Below, piece by piece: positions 18,412-27,063 of a stretch of 64,000 bases of DNA. The notes below the pieces were generated by a model. That model was not told where the DNA came from. It saw only the letters and a program-made list of their open reading frames with translations, and did no database searches. The position numbers and the translations under genes were made by a program. Position 1 is the stretch's first letter, and each line of letters starts with the position of its first letter. Source of the stretch: Microbulbifer sp. TB1203 (lineage in GTDB: Bacteria; Pseudomonadota; Gammaproteobacteria; Pseudomonadales; Cellvibrionaceae); assembly GCF_030997045.1 (NCBI RefSeq), contig NZ_CP116899.1, positions 5,108,001-5,172,000 on the forward strand. The letters run 5' to 3'.

Positions 18412-19140
18412 ATGCGTACGCCGCTGGTAGCAGCCAACTGGAAAATGAACGGCAGCCGCGAGTTCGCCGAACAGTTTTTCAAGGGCCTCGACCTGGAAGG
18501 GGTCGGTGCCCAGGTGGCTATCTGTCCTCCTTTCCCCTACCTGCCGCTATTGGCGGAGAAGGCGGGAGAGCGGGTCGCAGTAGGAGCGCAAAACCTCAGT
18601 GAGCGGGCCAGCGGCGCCTTCACCGGGGAGGTATCCGCGTCCATGCTGGAGGATTGGAGTGTCCGCTATGTAATCGTGGGTCACTCGGAGCGACGCTCCC
18701 TCTACGGAGAGAGCAGTGAGCTGGTGGCGCGCAAGTTCGGCGCCGCCCGGTCCGCGGGTCTGATTCCGATTCTCTGTGTGGGCGAGTCCCTGGAAGAGCG
18801 GGAGCAGGAGCGCACTCTGGAAGTGATCGATGCGCAGCTGCAAGCGGTTGCCTCGTTCAATGGCGGTGACTGCTGGGAAAATGCCGTGGTCGCCTATGAG
18901 CCGGTCTGGGCCATCGGTACCGGGATGACAGCCACTCCGGAACAGGCGCAGGAGGTCCACCGGTTTATTCGCGACCGTCTGGGCAGGGCCGGGACCAAAG
19001 TGCAAATACTCTATGGCGGCAGCGTCAAGAGCAGCAATGCCGCAGCGCTTTTTGGTCAGGCGGATATCGACGGCGCACTGGTGGGGGGGGCCTCGCTGGA
19101 TGCGCAAGAATTCTCCAGGATCTGCCGCGCCGCACAATGA
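18412..19140 (+). CDS. tpiA: Triosephosphate isomerase TpiA
   Basis: A 242-residue TIM-barrel enzyme that interconverts dihydroxyacetone phosphate and glyceraldehyde-3-phosphate. The catalytic lysine is in NWKMNG (Lys11), the histidine in VGHSERR and the glutamate in AYEPVWAIGTG (the mobile loop follows). The phosphate-binding ILYGGSVKSSN is near the end. AAGGAG precedes the ATG at 18412. It is slightly shorter than the roughly 250 residues of most bacterial relatives. Confidence 0.97.
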   Translation: MRTPLVAANWKMNGSREFAEQFFKGLDLEGVGAQVAICPPFPYLPLLAEKAGERVAVGAQNLSERASGAFTGEVSASMLEDWSVRYVIVGHSERRSLYGESSELVARKFGAARSAGLIPILCVGESLEEREQERTLEVIDAQLQAVASFNGGDCWENAVVAYEPVWAIGTGMTATPEQAQEVHRFIRDRLGRAGTKVQILYGGSVKSSNAAALFGQADIDGALVGGASLDAQEFSRICRAAQ

Positions 19141-19208
19141 GGCCGCGGCGGAAACAGAACTTTGAACAACAGGGTTGATAGAACCCGGGGAAAACAGGTT
19201 TCCTGTCA

Positions 19209-19673
19209 ATGGAAAAATTGGTTTTAGTCGTACACGTCCTGACCGCGCTCAGCATTATCGGTCTGATTTTGCTGCAGCAGGGCAAAGGCGCGGAAGTGGG
19301 AGCCTCTTTCGGTGGAGGGGCCTCGGGCACGGTATTCGGCAGCGCGGGCAGCGGTAACTTCTTCTCCCGCCTGACCGCCATTATGGCCACCGTATTCTTT
19401 GTGACCAGTTTTGGTCTCGCTATACTGGCGCGGCAGAGTGCGGACGCCAATATCGACGAAGACCTGCCGGAGATTCCCGCGGTGGTGGTGGAACAGCCCG
19501 GCGACGTGCCGGAAGTGCCGGAGGCGAATGCGCCGGAAACCGGCGCTGATATTCCGCAACTGGATGCCCAGCCGGCGGATGAGGTGCCGAGTGCCGAGGA
19601 GGCTCCGGCCGCTGAAGAGGAGGCTCCGGCCGCTGAAGAGGAGGCCCCTGAGGCTGACGACCAGCAGCAGTAA
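19209..19673 (+). CDS. secG: Protein-export membrane protein SecG with long acidic tail
   Basis: The SecG subunit of the SecYEG translocon. Two membrane helices cover residues about 2-22 and 53-73, and the cytosolic loop LLQQGKGAEVGASFGGGAS is the family hallmark. The product is 154 residues against about 110 for E. coli: the extra is a proline- and glutamate-rich C-terminal tail made partly by a 24-base tandem duplication (EEAPAAEE units, 19607-19655). tpiA-secG-tRNA-Leu is the conserved gammaproteobacterial order. Confidence 0.95.
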   Translation: MEKLVLVVHVLTALSIIGLILLQQGKGAEVGASFGGGASGTVFGSAGSGNFFSRLTAIMATVFFVTSFGLAILARQSADANIDEDLPEIPAVVVEQPGDVPEVPEANAPETGADIPQLDAQPADEVPSAEEAPAAEEEAPAAEEEAPEADDQQQ

Positions 19674-19681
19674 CAGTTTTT

Positions 19682-19767
19682 GCCCAGGTGGTGGAATTGG
19701 TAGACACGCTATCTTGAGGGGGTAGTGAGCCTAGCTCGTGCGGGTTCAAGTCCCGCCCTGGGCACCA
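19682..19767 (+). tRNA. leuU: tRNA-Leu (anticodon GAG)
   Basis: An 86-base class II tRNA including the encoded CCA. The acceptor arms GCCCAGG and CCTGGGC pair, TGGTGGAATTGGTAGACAC is the D arm, the anticodon loop TTGAGGG gives GAG, a long variable arm follows, and GGGTTCAAGTCCC is the T arm. It closely matches E. coli leuU, which also follows secG. Confidence 0.97.
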
Positions 19768-19772
19768 TCTTG

Positions 19773-19804
19773 AAAAGCCGGCTCCGAGAGCCGGCTTTTT
19801 TTTT
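19773..19804 (+). terminator. Factor-independent terminator after tRNA-Leu
   Basis: AAAAGCCGGCT pairs with AGCCGGCTTTT around CCGAG, and nine Ts follow. It closes the tpiA-secG-leuU unit. In the ancestral order transcription or spacing leads on to metY, but here it precedes the accessory block. Confidence 0.92.
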
Positions 19805-20261
19805 GCGGCGGCTCCGGATTGTATTCGGTGCGCAGGGTGCGCCCTACGGCTAAGCCAGCCACCAAAACACAGAGCCGGACCAGCGGACGCACCGCTCTCT
19901 CCCATCCTGCTTGTGGGCATGTTGCAACAAGCCCTTCGGACTTCTCTTTTTCTTTCTACATAACTTCATATTTTTGGAAGTTTGTTCCATCCAATTGCGC
20001 ACGCCATCACTTTTTAAGGTTGCAGCAGGTGCCATGCTGCGGCAGCTAACATTCGGCTGAAATAAACCGCCGCTACAAGTTTTTTTGCTCGGGCGGGGAA
20101 CAATTTGGCGCGCCGGATTGCGTAAGATTTGACCTGCCTCACATTTGGCTGTGCCCCGATTGCAATACAATCCCGCAGGCAGCGATGGGGATCAAAAGCC
20201 CTTTTATACACCCCGGAACGGCTATAGGGGGCAAGGGCGTTCATTGTTAGAGGTAGGCGAT
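19805..20261. other. Intergenic region upstream of the envelope-machine operon
   Basis: No gene is visible in these 457 bases. The part at about 19920-20120 is visibly AT-richer than its surroundings, with T-runs. A possible promoter lies at 20144-20171, with TTTGGC and TACAAT separated by 16 bases, about 90 bases before the first gene. Confidence 0.5.
20144..20171 (+). promoter_or_regulatory. Possible sigma-70 promoter for the TPR-ExbBD operon
   Basis: TTTGGC (20144-20149) and TACAAT (20166-20171) have a 16-base spacer. The -10 box is good but the -35 is weak, so this is a tentative call. Confidence 0.3.
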
Positions 20262-20771
20262 ATGGGTAGAATTCTACAAATAACAATCCTGATGCTGCTG
20301 GCGTCTGTCTGTTTTGCCCAAGGTGTGAGCCGTGACGAGATCCGCGGGCTCGATGAACAGATTCAGGACGTCAAAAAAGATGTGATCGACCTCACTGCGG
20401 AGTTGGCGCAGTTGGAAGAGAAATTGCTCTTCCCCTCCAATACCCAGGCTTCCTTCTTTGTCTCCCTGGCGGGCGATGCCGCTTTCAGCCTGGAAGCTGT
20501 GGAACTCAAATTGAATAACGAAATTGTCGCCCACCACCTGTATACCTTTCGGGAAATCGAAGCGTTGCAGAAAGGCGGTGTACAGCGTATTTACACCGGC
20601 AATGTACAGACCGGCAGCCACCCGCTGGAGGTGAGCTTTATCGGCAAGTCGGCGTCAGGGAAGGAGTATCGGGCCAGTGCTGATTACACTGTAGACAAGG
20701 AGGTTGGGCCCAAATTTGTCGAAATCAAAATTGCCGGGGCCGAGTCCGCGATCAATTTCAAGGACTGGTAA
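20262..20771 (+). CDS. Exported coiled-coil protein, first gene of the envelope-machine operon
   Basis: A 169-residue protein with a signal peptide (MGRILQITILMLLASVCFAQ, cleavage likely after CFA or FAQ). A short coiled-coil follows (DEIRGLDEQIQDVKKDVIDL to LEEKL, about residues 26-55). The rest looks like a beta-rich domain: FFVSLAGDAAFSLEAVELKLNN and THPLEV-like segments resemble small periplasmic domains found with TPR and ExbD genes. AGAGG lies 9 bases before the ATG. The next gene starts 3 bases after the stop. I do not know its family. Its place and export suggest it is the periplasmic partner of the TPR proteins. Confidence 0.75.
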   Translation: MGRILQITILMLLASVCFAQGVSRDEIRGLDEQIQDVKKDVIDLTAELAQLEEKLLFPSNTQASFFVSLAGDAAFSLEAVELKLNNEIVAHHLYTFREIEALQKGGVQRIYTGNVQTGSHPLEVSFIGKSASGKEYRASADYTVDKEVGPKFVEIKIAGAESAINFKDW

Positions 20772-20774
20772 ACA

Positions 20775-22793
20775 ATGCTGCCGCGTCTGGTTTCGACTCC
20801 GCTCGGCGTCGCGCTGTCTTCGCTGTGCACGCTTTCCTTTGCGTTGTGGACCTCCTCCGCAGCAGCCGCTCCTGTACGCGAGAAGGAAAACCTCCGGGAT
20901 CTGTTTTTCGGCCAGGCGCTATTCCAGGCCTATCAGGAAAACTACTTCGATGCCATCGTCGCTCTGGACACCGAGCTGAACCAGTACCGCCGGCTGGATG
21001 AGCCGGAACTGGACCCTTTTACCACCCACTACGGCCAGGCGGAGTTCTCCGTCGGTGACCTGGAACTCTCCTACCGTATGCACCGCGAGGCCGGTCGCGC
21101 AATCGAAGCTGTGCTGAAGGGCAATGTGCCCCAGCCGGTGCGCAACGAAGCGGCCTATCGGCTGGCGAAAATCCAGTACCACAAACAGCAGCCGCAAAAT
21201 GCCCTGCATGCCCTGGAGATGATCGAGGGGCGGGTGCCCGAGCGCGTGCGTGCGGAAGAGCAATTCCTGCGCGCGCGGGTGTATATGGAGCTGGGCCGTT
21301 TCGAGGAAGCAGTGGAGTTGCTGAAGGACCTGAAGGGCGAGCCCTCCCTGGCAGGCTTCGTGGAGTACAACCTGGGCATTGCGCAGATGAAAGCGGGCCA
21401 GGAGGAGCGGGGTGTGCTTGAACTCACCGCGCTGGGCAAGACCGGCAGCTCCGATCCGGCCAGACAGGCACTGTCGGACAAGACCAACCTGCTGCTGGGT
21501 TATCACCTGATGGAGACGGGCGAGCTGGAACTGGCCAGGCCCTATTTCGACCGGGTGCACCTGGAGGGGCCTTTTTCCAATAAGGCGCTGCTGGGGGCCG
21601 GCTGGGTCGAGGCCCGGGCCGGCCGTTTTGATCGCGCGCTGGTGCCCTGGAAGTTGCTGCAGGATCGCCAGTCTACCAACGAAGCGGTGCAGGAGGCGCT
21701 GCTCGCCGTGCCCTATGCCTACGGCAAGCTGGACGTGCACAGTACAGCGGCGATCAACTACGGACGCGCGCTGGAAACCTTCAGCCATGAAATCGATGTG
21801 TTGAGCAACTCCATCATCAGTATTCGCGAGGGCAAATTTCTTGAGGCGCTGCGCCGCAAGGAGGCGGACCAGGTGCAGAACTGGGTGGTGGCCCTGCGCA
21901 ATCTGCCCGGTGCACCGGAAACCCATTACCTGCTGGATCTGATGGCGTCCAACGACTACCAGGAGTTCCTGCGCAATTACCACGATCTCAACGACCTGTT
22001 CGAGCGCAACGAGAGCTGGCTCGGCAGCCTGACCGCTTACGAGGATATTATCGAGCTGCGTCGCTCCTACTACGAGCCGCTGCTGCCGGGTATCGACCAC
22101 AAGTTCCGCGAGCTGGATGCGCGCATCAAGCTGCGCATTGAACAGCGGGATAAGTTTGCCAGCCGCATCGAACAGATGCTGGTCAGCCGCCGCCCGGAGT
22201 ATCTCGCATTCGCCGATGAGCAGCAGGCGCGCCTGAAGCTCGCGCGCATGCGTGAAATACTCGCCCGCGGTCCCCGGCACTACAGCGAGGAAGCTGAGGC
22301 GCGTATCGCGCGCCTGGAAGGTGTTCTCGAGTGGCGCTTGTCCACCGAGTACGACCAGCGCCTTACGGAAGCCTACAAGCACCTGCAGCAACTCAATGAA
22401 GAAATTGAAAAACTGCAGGTGGTGTATCACTCCTTTGTCCGCAGCCGCCAGGCGGCGACCCACAGCTATAAGGGCTATAACGACACCATCGCACAGCTGC
22501 GCAGCCGCCTGAAAATGGCACAGACGAAGCTGGAAACCCTGATGGCGCGCCAGGGCACCATGCTGGAAACCCTCGCCGTCAACGAACTGGACCGCCGTCG
22601 CGCGCAACTGGAGAGCTACCAGATCAAAGCCCGCTTCGCCCTGGCAGACAGCTACGACCGCGCCAACGAATTGCAGGAACAGCGCCTCGACCAGAGGAAG
22701 ATTGAGCAGCACCGCAGCTCCCAGCCGGAAGCTCTACCGCAGGACAACCCGCCGGAACTGGAAGCGCCCACCGAAGAGGGGGGCGACGCGTGA
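20775..22793 (+). CDS. Large periplasmic TPR and coiled-coil protein
   Basis: A 672-residue exported protein with a signal peptide ending near residue 32 (SSAAAAPVRE). The first half is helical TPR-like: FFGQALFQAYQENYFDAIVAL, RNEAAYRLAKIQYHKQQPQNALHAL, AEEQFLRARVYMELGRFEEAVELL, AGFVEYNLGIAQMKAGQEERGVLEL. The second half is long coiled-coil (about residues 450-650). The tail is proline- and glutamate-rich. Large periplasmic TPR proteins of this kind occur next to ExbB/ExbD-type channels in Agl-Glt-like clusters, where they are thought to form part of a periplasmic scaffold. That comparison is from memory and not a search. The stop overlaps the next start as GTGA. Confidence 0.8.
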   Translation: MLPRLVSTPLGVALSSLCTLSFALWTSSAAAAPVREKENLRDLFFGQALFQAYQENYFDAIVALDTELNQYRRLDEPELDPFTTHYGQAEFSVGDLELSYRMHREAGRAIEAVLKGNVPQPVRNEAAYRLAKIQYHKQQPQNALHALEMIEGRVPERVRAEEQFLRARVYMELGRFEEAVELLKDLKGEPSLAGFVEYNLGIAQMKAGQEERGVLELTALGKTGSSDPARQALSDKTNLLLGYHLMETGELELARPYFDRVHLEGPFSNKALLGAGWVEARAGRFDRALVPWKLLQDRQSTNEAVQEALLAVPYAYGKLDVHSTAAINYGRALETFSHEIDVLSNSIISIREGKFLEALRRKEADQVQNWVVALRNLPGAPETHYLLDLMASNDYQEFLRNYHDLNDLFERNESWLGSLTAYEDIIELRRSYYEPLLPGIDHKFRELDARIKLRIEQRDKFASRIEQMLVSRRPEYLAFADEQQARLKLARMREILARGPRHYSEEAEARIARLEGVLEWRLSTEYDQRLTEAYKHLQQLNEEIEKLQVVYHSFVRSRQAATHSYKGYNDTIAQLRSRLKMAQTKLETLMARQGTMLETLAVNELDRRRAQLESYQIKARFALADSYDRANELQEQRLDQRKIEQHRSSQPEALPQDNPPELEAPTEEGGDA

Positions 22794-25700
22794 AACTGCC
22801 ATTGTCCCTCTCTGTAGGAGCGGCGGGGCGGCCATCCACCGTTGGCCGCGAACCGTCTTTCCGGCTGGCAAAAATTCATCGCGGCCAACGGCGGAGGGCC
22901 GCCCCGCCGCTCCTACAGTGCGCCACCGCCGCTTCACTGGCCCTGCTGTTGAGCGCCTGCGCGACCAACAGCGGCAAGACCATCGCCAGTCTCAAGAAAG
23001 TCGATATCGAAATCAAGGAACAGCATATCGACGGCAGTCTGGAAAAAGCCCTGGCCAGCTACCAGAAATATTTGCAGGAAACTCCGGAAACCGCGTTGAC
23101 GCCGGAGGCCATGCGGCGTATCGCAGACCTGAAAATAAAGCAGGCCCACCGCGCGGAAGATGCGGTGATCGACAATGCCGTCACCGCGGCAAACAGCAGC
23201 GGTGCGGTGGTTTCCATTGACGCTGAGGCGGCGGACGGCAACGACCAACGTCTCGACGCCCCCAGCCGTATTGACGCCCCGGTAGGCGCAGTCCCACCCG
23301 CAGCCGCAGCCGCCTCCGGCAGCATTGCCAGCCGCGGGGGTGAGTCCGACCGCGCATTCGAGGAGCGCGCCAGCGCCGGTGTGGATATCGCTGCCGATGA
23401 CAGCCCGCTGGCCGTGCCCGGTGGCGATTCCGAGTCGGTCCTTTCTGCCAATGCGCGCGAGGCAATCGCGCTGTACAAAGACCTGCTGGCGAAGTACCCG
23501 TTGTACGACCGCAACGACCAGGTGATGTACCAGTTGTCCCGCGCCTACGAAGAGACCGGGGAAATAGACAACGCGGTGGACGTGTTGCGCCAGATGGTGG
23601 CCAAATACCCCAACTCGCGGCATATCGACGAGGCCTATTTCCGCCTGGGCGAATATTACTTTATCCGCAAGAAATATCTGGACGCCGAGGAATCCTACGG
23701 CAAGGTGATCGGAATCGGCGTCGCCTCAAGTTTCTACGAACTGGCGTTGTACAAGCGCGGTTGGTCCCTGTTCAAGCAGGATATGTACGAGCTGGCGTTG
23801 GACGACTACGTCACCATGCTCGACTACAAGGTGTCCCAGGGCTACGATTTTGAACAGCAGACCAACGACGTCGAGCGCAAGCACGTTGAAGACACCTTCC
23901 GCGTAATCAGCCTGAGTTTCTCTTACCTGGGCGGGGCGGATTCCATCGTGGACTACTTCTCGCGCAAGGGCGCGCGGGACTACGAATCCTATGTCTACAG
24001 CCACCTGGGTGAGTATTACCTGGACAAGCGCCGCTACCAGGACGCGGCCGAATCCTACAACGCCTTCGTGGACCGCAACCCGCTGCACAAGGTCGCACCG
24101 GATTTCTCCATCCGCGTGATCGAAATTTACCAGAAGGGCGGCTTCCCCAAACTGGTACTGGATGCGAAAAAGGACTTTGCCACCACTTACGCGTTGAACG
24201 CCCAGTACTGGACCGTATTCGATATTGCCGAATACAGCGAAGCGGTGGAATTCCTGCAGGGCAACCTGATCGACCTGGCCGGCCACTACCATGCCGCCTA
24301 CCAGGATAAGCGCCTCAAGGACCAGAAAGCGGAGCACTACAAAGAAGCCATTCACTGGTACCGAGCCTACCTGCAGTCGTTTAGCGACAAACCCCGTGCG
24401 CCGGAAATCAATTACCAGATGGCCGGCCTGATGCTGGAAAACCGCGACTTCCACAACGCCGCCCTGGAGTATGAGCGCACGGCCTACGAATACCCGGCGC
24501 ACAAGGATTCCAGCGAGGCCGGTTACGCCGCGGTCTACGCCTACCGGGAACACCTGGGCACCGCGCTCAAGGACGCGGGCGCGCCGAAGCGAGCGCCCTT
24601 CCAGCGGGAGATTATTCGCTCGTCACTGAAATTCGCCGACACCTTCCCGCAGCACGCCAAGGCGCCGCAGGTGATGGTGGGCGCGGTGGAAGACCTCTAC
24701 AGTCTCAAGGACTTCCCGCAGACCATTCAAAATGGCCGGCTGTTGCTGGAGAAATTCCCCACCGCGGAAACGGAAATCCGCCGTTCCGCCTGGATGCTGG
24801 TGGCCCACGCCTCCTTCGATACCGAGGCTTTTGTGGAGGCGGAAGCCGCCTACGGCGAGGCACTGGTTCTCACTACAGTGGACGCCGAGGACCGCGCAGG
24901 CCTGATCGACAACCTGGCGGCATCCATTTACCAGCAGGGCGACCAGGCGCGCAAACAGGAAGATCACGCCCTTGCCGCGCGGCACTTCCTGCGCATCCGA
25001 CAGGCGGCGCCGGGCGCCTCAGTGCTGGCTACTGCGGAATACGATGCGGCGGCATCCCTGATTGTGCTCAAAGACTGGACCCAGGCGGCATCGGTACTCA
25101 ACGGCTTTCGCCAGCATTTCCCTGAGCACGAGTTGACCAAGGAAGTCACCAAAAAACTTGCCGTGGTTTACCAGGAGAGCGGGGAGCTGCTGTTGGCCGC
25201 GGCCGAATTCGAGCGTATCGAGCGGGAGTCCGAAGACGAAGATGTGCGCCGTGAAGCGCTTACCCAGGCGGCGGACCTGTACAGCGCGGCCAAAGACAGC
25301 GAAAAGGCCCTGCGCGTGCTGCGCCGCTATGTAAAACTTTTCCCCGCGCCTATGGAGCCGGCGCTGGAAACCCGGCAGAAAATTGCCGGCCTGTATAAAG
25401 CCGCCGGCGATCAGCAGAACTATATGGGCGAGCTGCGGGAAATGGTGCGCATCGAGGGCCGCGGTGGCGAGGAACGCAACGACCGCACCCGCTACCTGGC
25501 CGGCAACGCCGCGCTGGTACTGGCGGAACCCGAATACGAAGCCTTTACCCAGGTGCGTTTGGTCGCACCGATCGAACAGAACCTGAATACAAAGCGCATA
25601 CGTATGAAGCGCGCTATCAGTGCCTATACCGACCTGATCGATTACCAGGTGGCCGATGTCACGGCGGCCGCCACCTATTACCTGGCGGAGATCTACTTCC

Positions 25701-26005
25701 ATTTCAGCCGCGCGCTGAAAGAGTCCGAGCGGCCCACAAATCTCAGCCCGCTGGAGCTGGAGGAGTACGAGCTGGCGCTGGAAGACCAGATCTACCCGTT
25801 CGAGGAAAAAGCCATCTCCGTGCACGAGAAAAATGTCGAGCTGTTGGGTATGGGTATCTACAACGCCTGGGTGGAAAAGAGCATCGGCAAGCTGGCCGGC
25901 CTGGTGCCGGCGCGCTACGCCAGGGCCGAGGATGCCGGTCAGTTTTTGCAGACCATAGTGCCCGTACCCGAAGTTCCTGAGCCGGAAGAACCCAAGGGCT
26001 CCTGA
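22790..26005 (+). CDS. Giant TPR lipoprotein with a repeat-derived insert in its signal peptide
   Basis: A 1071-residue protein. The GTG start overlaps the preceding stop as GTGA. The lipobox LLLSAC falls at residues 55-60, far from the start, because residues 9-43 are encoded by a 105-bp palindromic repeat (22813-22917). Removing it leaves MKLPLSLS joined to CATAASLALLLSAC, an ordinary lipoprotein signal. The mature part begins with a charged helix, then a low-complexity region (residues about 125-220), then many TPR-like units: IALYKDLLAKYPLYDRNDQVMYQL, DNAVDVLRQMVAKYPNSRHIDEAY, YLDAEESYGKVIG and more. It resembles the large TPR lipoproteins of Agl-Glt-type loci. Outer-membrane anchoring is likely, as there is no Asp after the Cys. 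Whether the altered signal peptide works is the open question. Confidence 0.82.
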   Translation: MKLPLSLSVGAAGRPSTVGREPSFRLAKIHRGQRRRAAPPLLQCATAASLALLLSACATNSGKTIASLKKVDIEIKEQHIDGSLEKALASYQKYLQETPETALTPEAMRRIADLKIKQAHRAEDAVIDNAVTAANSSGAVVSIDAEAADGNDQRLDAPSRIDAPVGAVPPAAAAASGSIASRGGESDRAFEERASAGVDIAADDSPLAVPGGDSESVLSANAREAIALYKDLLAKYPLYDRNDQVMYQLSRAYEETGEIDNAVDVLRQMVAKYPNSRHIDEAYFRLGEYYFIRKKYLDAEESYGKVIGIGVASSFYELALYKRGWSLFKQDMYELALDDYVTMLDYKVSQGYDFEQQTNDVERKHVEDTFRVISLSFSYLGGADSIVDYFSRKGARDYESYVYSHLGEYYLDKRRYQDAAESYNAFVDRNPLHKVAPDFSIRVIEIYQKGGFPKLVLDAKKDFATTYALNAQYWTVFDIAEYSEAVEFLQGNLIDLAGHYHAAYQDKRLKDQKAEHYKEAIHWYRAYLQSFSDKPRAPEINYQMAGLMLENRDFHNAALEYERTAYEYPAHKDSSEAGYAAVYAYREHLGTALKDAGAPKRAPFQREIIRSSLKFADTFPQHAKAPQVMVGAVEDLYSLKDFPQTIQNGRLLLEKFPTAETEIRRSAWMLVAHASFDTEAFVEAEAAYGEALVLTTVDAEDRAGLIDNLAASIYQQGDQARKQEDHALAARHFLRIRQAAPGASVLATAEYDAAASLIVLKDWTQAASVLNGFRQHFPEHELTKEVTKKLAVVYQESGELLLAAAEFERIERESEDEDVRREALTQAADLYSAAKDSEKALRVLRRYVKLFPAPMEPALETRQKIAGLYKAAGDQQNYMGELREMVRIEGRGGEERNDRTRYLAGNAALVLAEPEYEAFTQVRLVAPIEQNLNTKRIRMKRAISAYTDLIDYQVADVTAAATYYLAEIYFHFSRALKESERPTNLSPLELEEYELALEDQIYPFEEKAISVHEKNVELLGMGIYNAWVEKSIGKLAGLVPARYARAEDAGQFLQTIVPVPEVPEPEEPKGS
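22813..22917. repeat. 105-bp REP palindrome inside a coding sequence
   Basis: TGTAGGAGCGGCGGGGCGGCC at one end and its complement ending CCGCTCCTACA at the other enclose CGTTGGCCGCGA and TCGCGGCCAACG arms. The length from TGTAGG to CCTACA is 105, a multiple of three, and the reading frame passes through without a stop. It belongs to the same family as the elements at 2601, 12487, 58706 and 60224. Confidence 0.9.
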
Positions 26006-26015
26006 CAAACCGTCT

Positions 26016-26037
26016 TGTAGGAGCGGCCGCTCCTACA
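26016..26037. repeat. Minimal REP palindrome between two TPR genes
   Basis: A perfect 22-base palindrome made of TGTAGGAGCGG followed directly by its reverse complement. It is the terminal arm of the REP family with no central part, just after the 1071-residue TPR gene and before the next. Confidence 0.85.
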
Positions 26038-26053
26038 GCAGAAGAGATAGCCT

Positions 26054-26650
26054 ATGAATTTGAAGGCCGTAAAAATAATTTTGCACAGCTTCGCCGCACT
26101 GTCTCTGGCATTGCTGCTGGCCTCCTGCGCCTCCGGCCCACAGACCGGCAGGGTGTCCGATTATTCCTCGGTGCGGGTTTCCGGCAGTGTCAGCCGCGAT
26201 TTCGAACGCTCGCTGGAGTATCTGCAGGAAGAGAAATACGCGGCGGCCATTGAACTGTTGCAAGCGGTTATCGAGCGCGAACAGCGTCTGCCGGCTCCCT
26301 ACATCAACCTGGGTATCGCCTACTACAAGAGCGGCGACGAAAAGCACGCGGAAGAGGCCTTTTTGAAAGCGCTGGAGCTGGACCCGCAACACCCGGTGGC
26401 CACCAATGAACTGGCGGTGCTCTACCGCAAACAGGGCCGCTTCGCCGAAGCGAAGAAGGCCTATACCAATGCGCTGGCGGAGAATCCGGACTACCTGCCG
26501 CTGATCAAGAACCTGGGTATTCTCTGCGATCTGTACCTGCAGGATTTGCAATGTGCCATGGCCCAGTTCCAGCAGTACCTGCAGCATGAGCCGGATGATA
26601 AAGACGTAAGTATCTGGATGGCCGATATCAAGAGACGGGCCGGTAACTGA
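26054..26650 (+). CDS. Small TPR lipoprotein
   Basis: A 198-residue lipoprotein (signal ends LLLASC, Cys24). The mature domain contains three or four TPR units: YLQEEKYAAAIELLQAVIEREQR, PYINLGIAYYKSGDEKHAEEAFLKALEL, ATNELAVLYRKQGRFAEAKKAYTNALAENP and YLPLIKNLGILCDLYLQD. It resembles pilus-assembly and Glt-type TPR lipoproteins that help an outer-membrane complex assemble. The short REP palindrome lies in the 48-base gap before it, and the next gene is 11 bases downstream. Confidence 0.82.
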   Translation: MNLKAVKIILHSFAALSLALLLASCASGPQTGRVSDYSSVRVSGSVSRDFERSLEYLQEEKYAAAIELLQAVIEREQRLPAPYINLGIAYYKSGDEKHAEEAFLKALELDPQHPVATNELAVLYRKQGRFAEAKKAYTNALAENPDYLPLIKNLGILCDLYLQDLQCAMAQFQQYLQHEPDDKDVSIWMADIKRRAGN

Positions 26651-26661
26651 GGTACAAGACT

Positions 26662-26943
26662 ATGAAAAGACTCTTTGCGTGTTTCCTGCTTTTGCTGCCC
26701 TGCCAGTTGTGGGCCGAGGAAGAAAAGAAAGTCGATAACGAGGTCAAGGAGTTGTCCGGTATTTCCATTATCGGCAACAAGGAAGCTCCCAAGTCGCTGT
26801 ACATCGTCCCCTGGAAGAGCTCCGAGGTGGGTGTGGAGAGCGATCTGGTGTCCAGCCTGATGGACGGCAAGATGAAACCCCTGGACAAAGAGGTCTTTAT
26901 GCGCGAACTGGAGTTCTACGAGCTCAGCCTCTCCGGGGAATAA
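26662..26943 (+). CDS. Small exported protein of unknown function
   Basis: A 93-residue protein with a signal peptide (MKRLFACFLLLLPCQLWAEE, cleavage after LWA). The mature 75 residues are charged, with SIIGNKEAPKSLYIVPWKSSE, a segment reading SSLMDGKMKPLDKEVFMRELEFYEL, and no membrane helix. I do not recognise a named family. It lies between a TPR lipoprotein and the proton-channel gene, and could be a periplasmic adaptor. The ATG lies 11 bases after the previous stop, preceded by GAGGTAC. Confidence 0.65.
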   Translation: MKRLFACFLLLLPCQLWAEEEKKVDNEVKELSGISIIGNKEAPKSLYIVPWKSSEVGVESDLVSSLMDGKMKPLDKEVFMRELEFYELSLSGE

Positions 26944-26961
26944 ATAAACCGGGTTCCTGAA

Positions 26962-26987
26962 GGGTACGCTTCGCTTGCCCATCCTAC
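26962..26987. repeat. Single arm of GTAGGATGGGC repeat family
   Basis: GGGTACGCTTCGCTTGCCCATCCTAC is the complement of the GTAGGATGGGCAAGCGAAGCGTACCC arm. It lies in the 120-base gap between the small exported protein and the ExbB-type gene, with no inverted partner nearby. Confidence 0.65.
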
Positions 26988-27063
26988 GAAAAAAAACGTA
27001 GGCATGCAGGCGCGCCGGGTTAACAAGAATTTACCGCAGTATTTTTTATAAAGAGGGTTTGTA

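Noticed and set aside
20919..22712. A nearly 600-codon minus-strand frame opposite the first large TPR gene
   Set aside because: It mirrors a plus-strand gene with clear TPR units, signal peptide and overlapping neighbours, and shows no recognisable domain.
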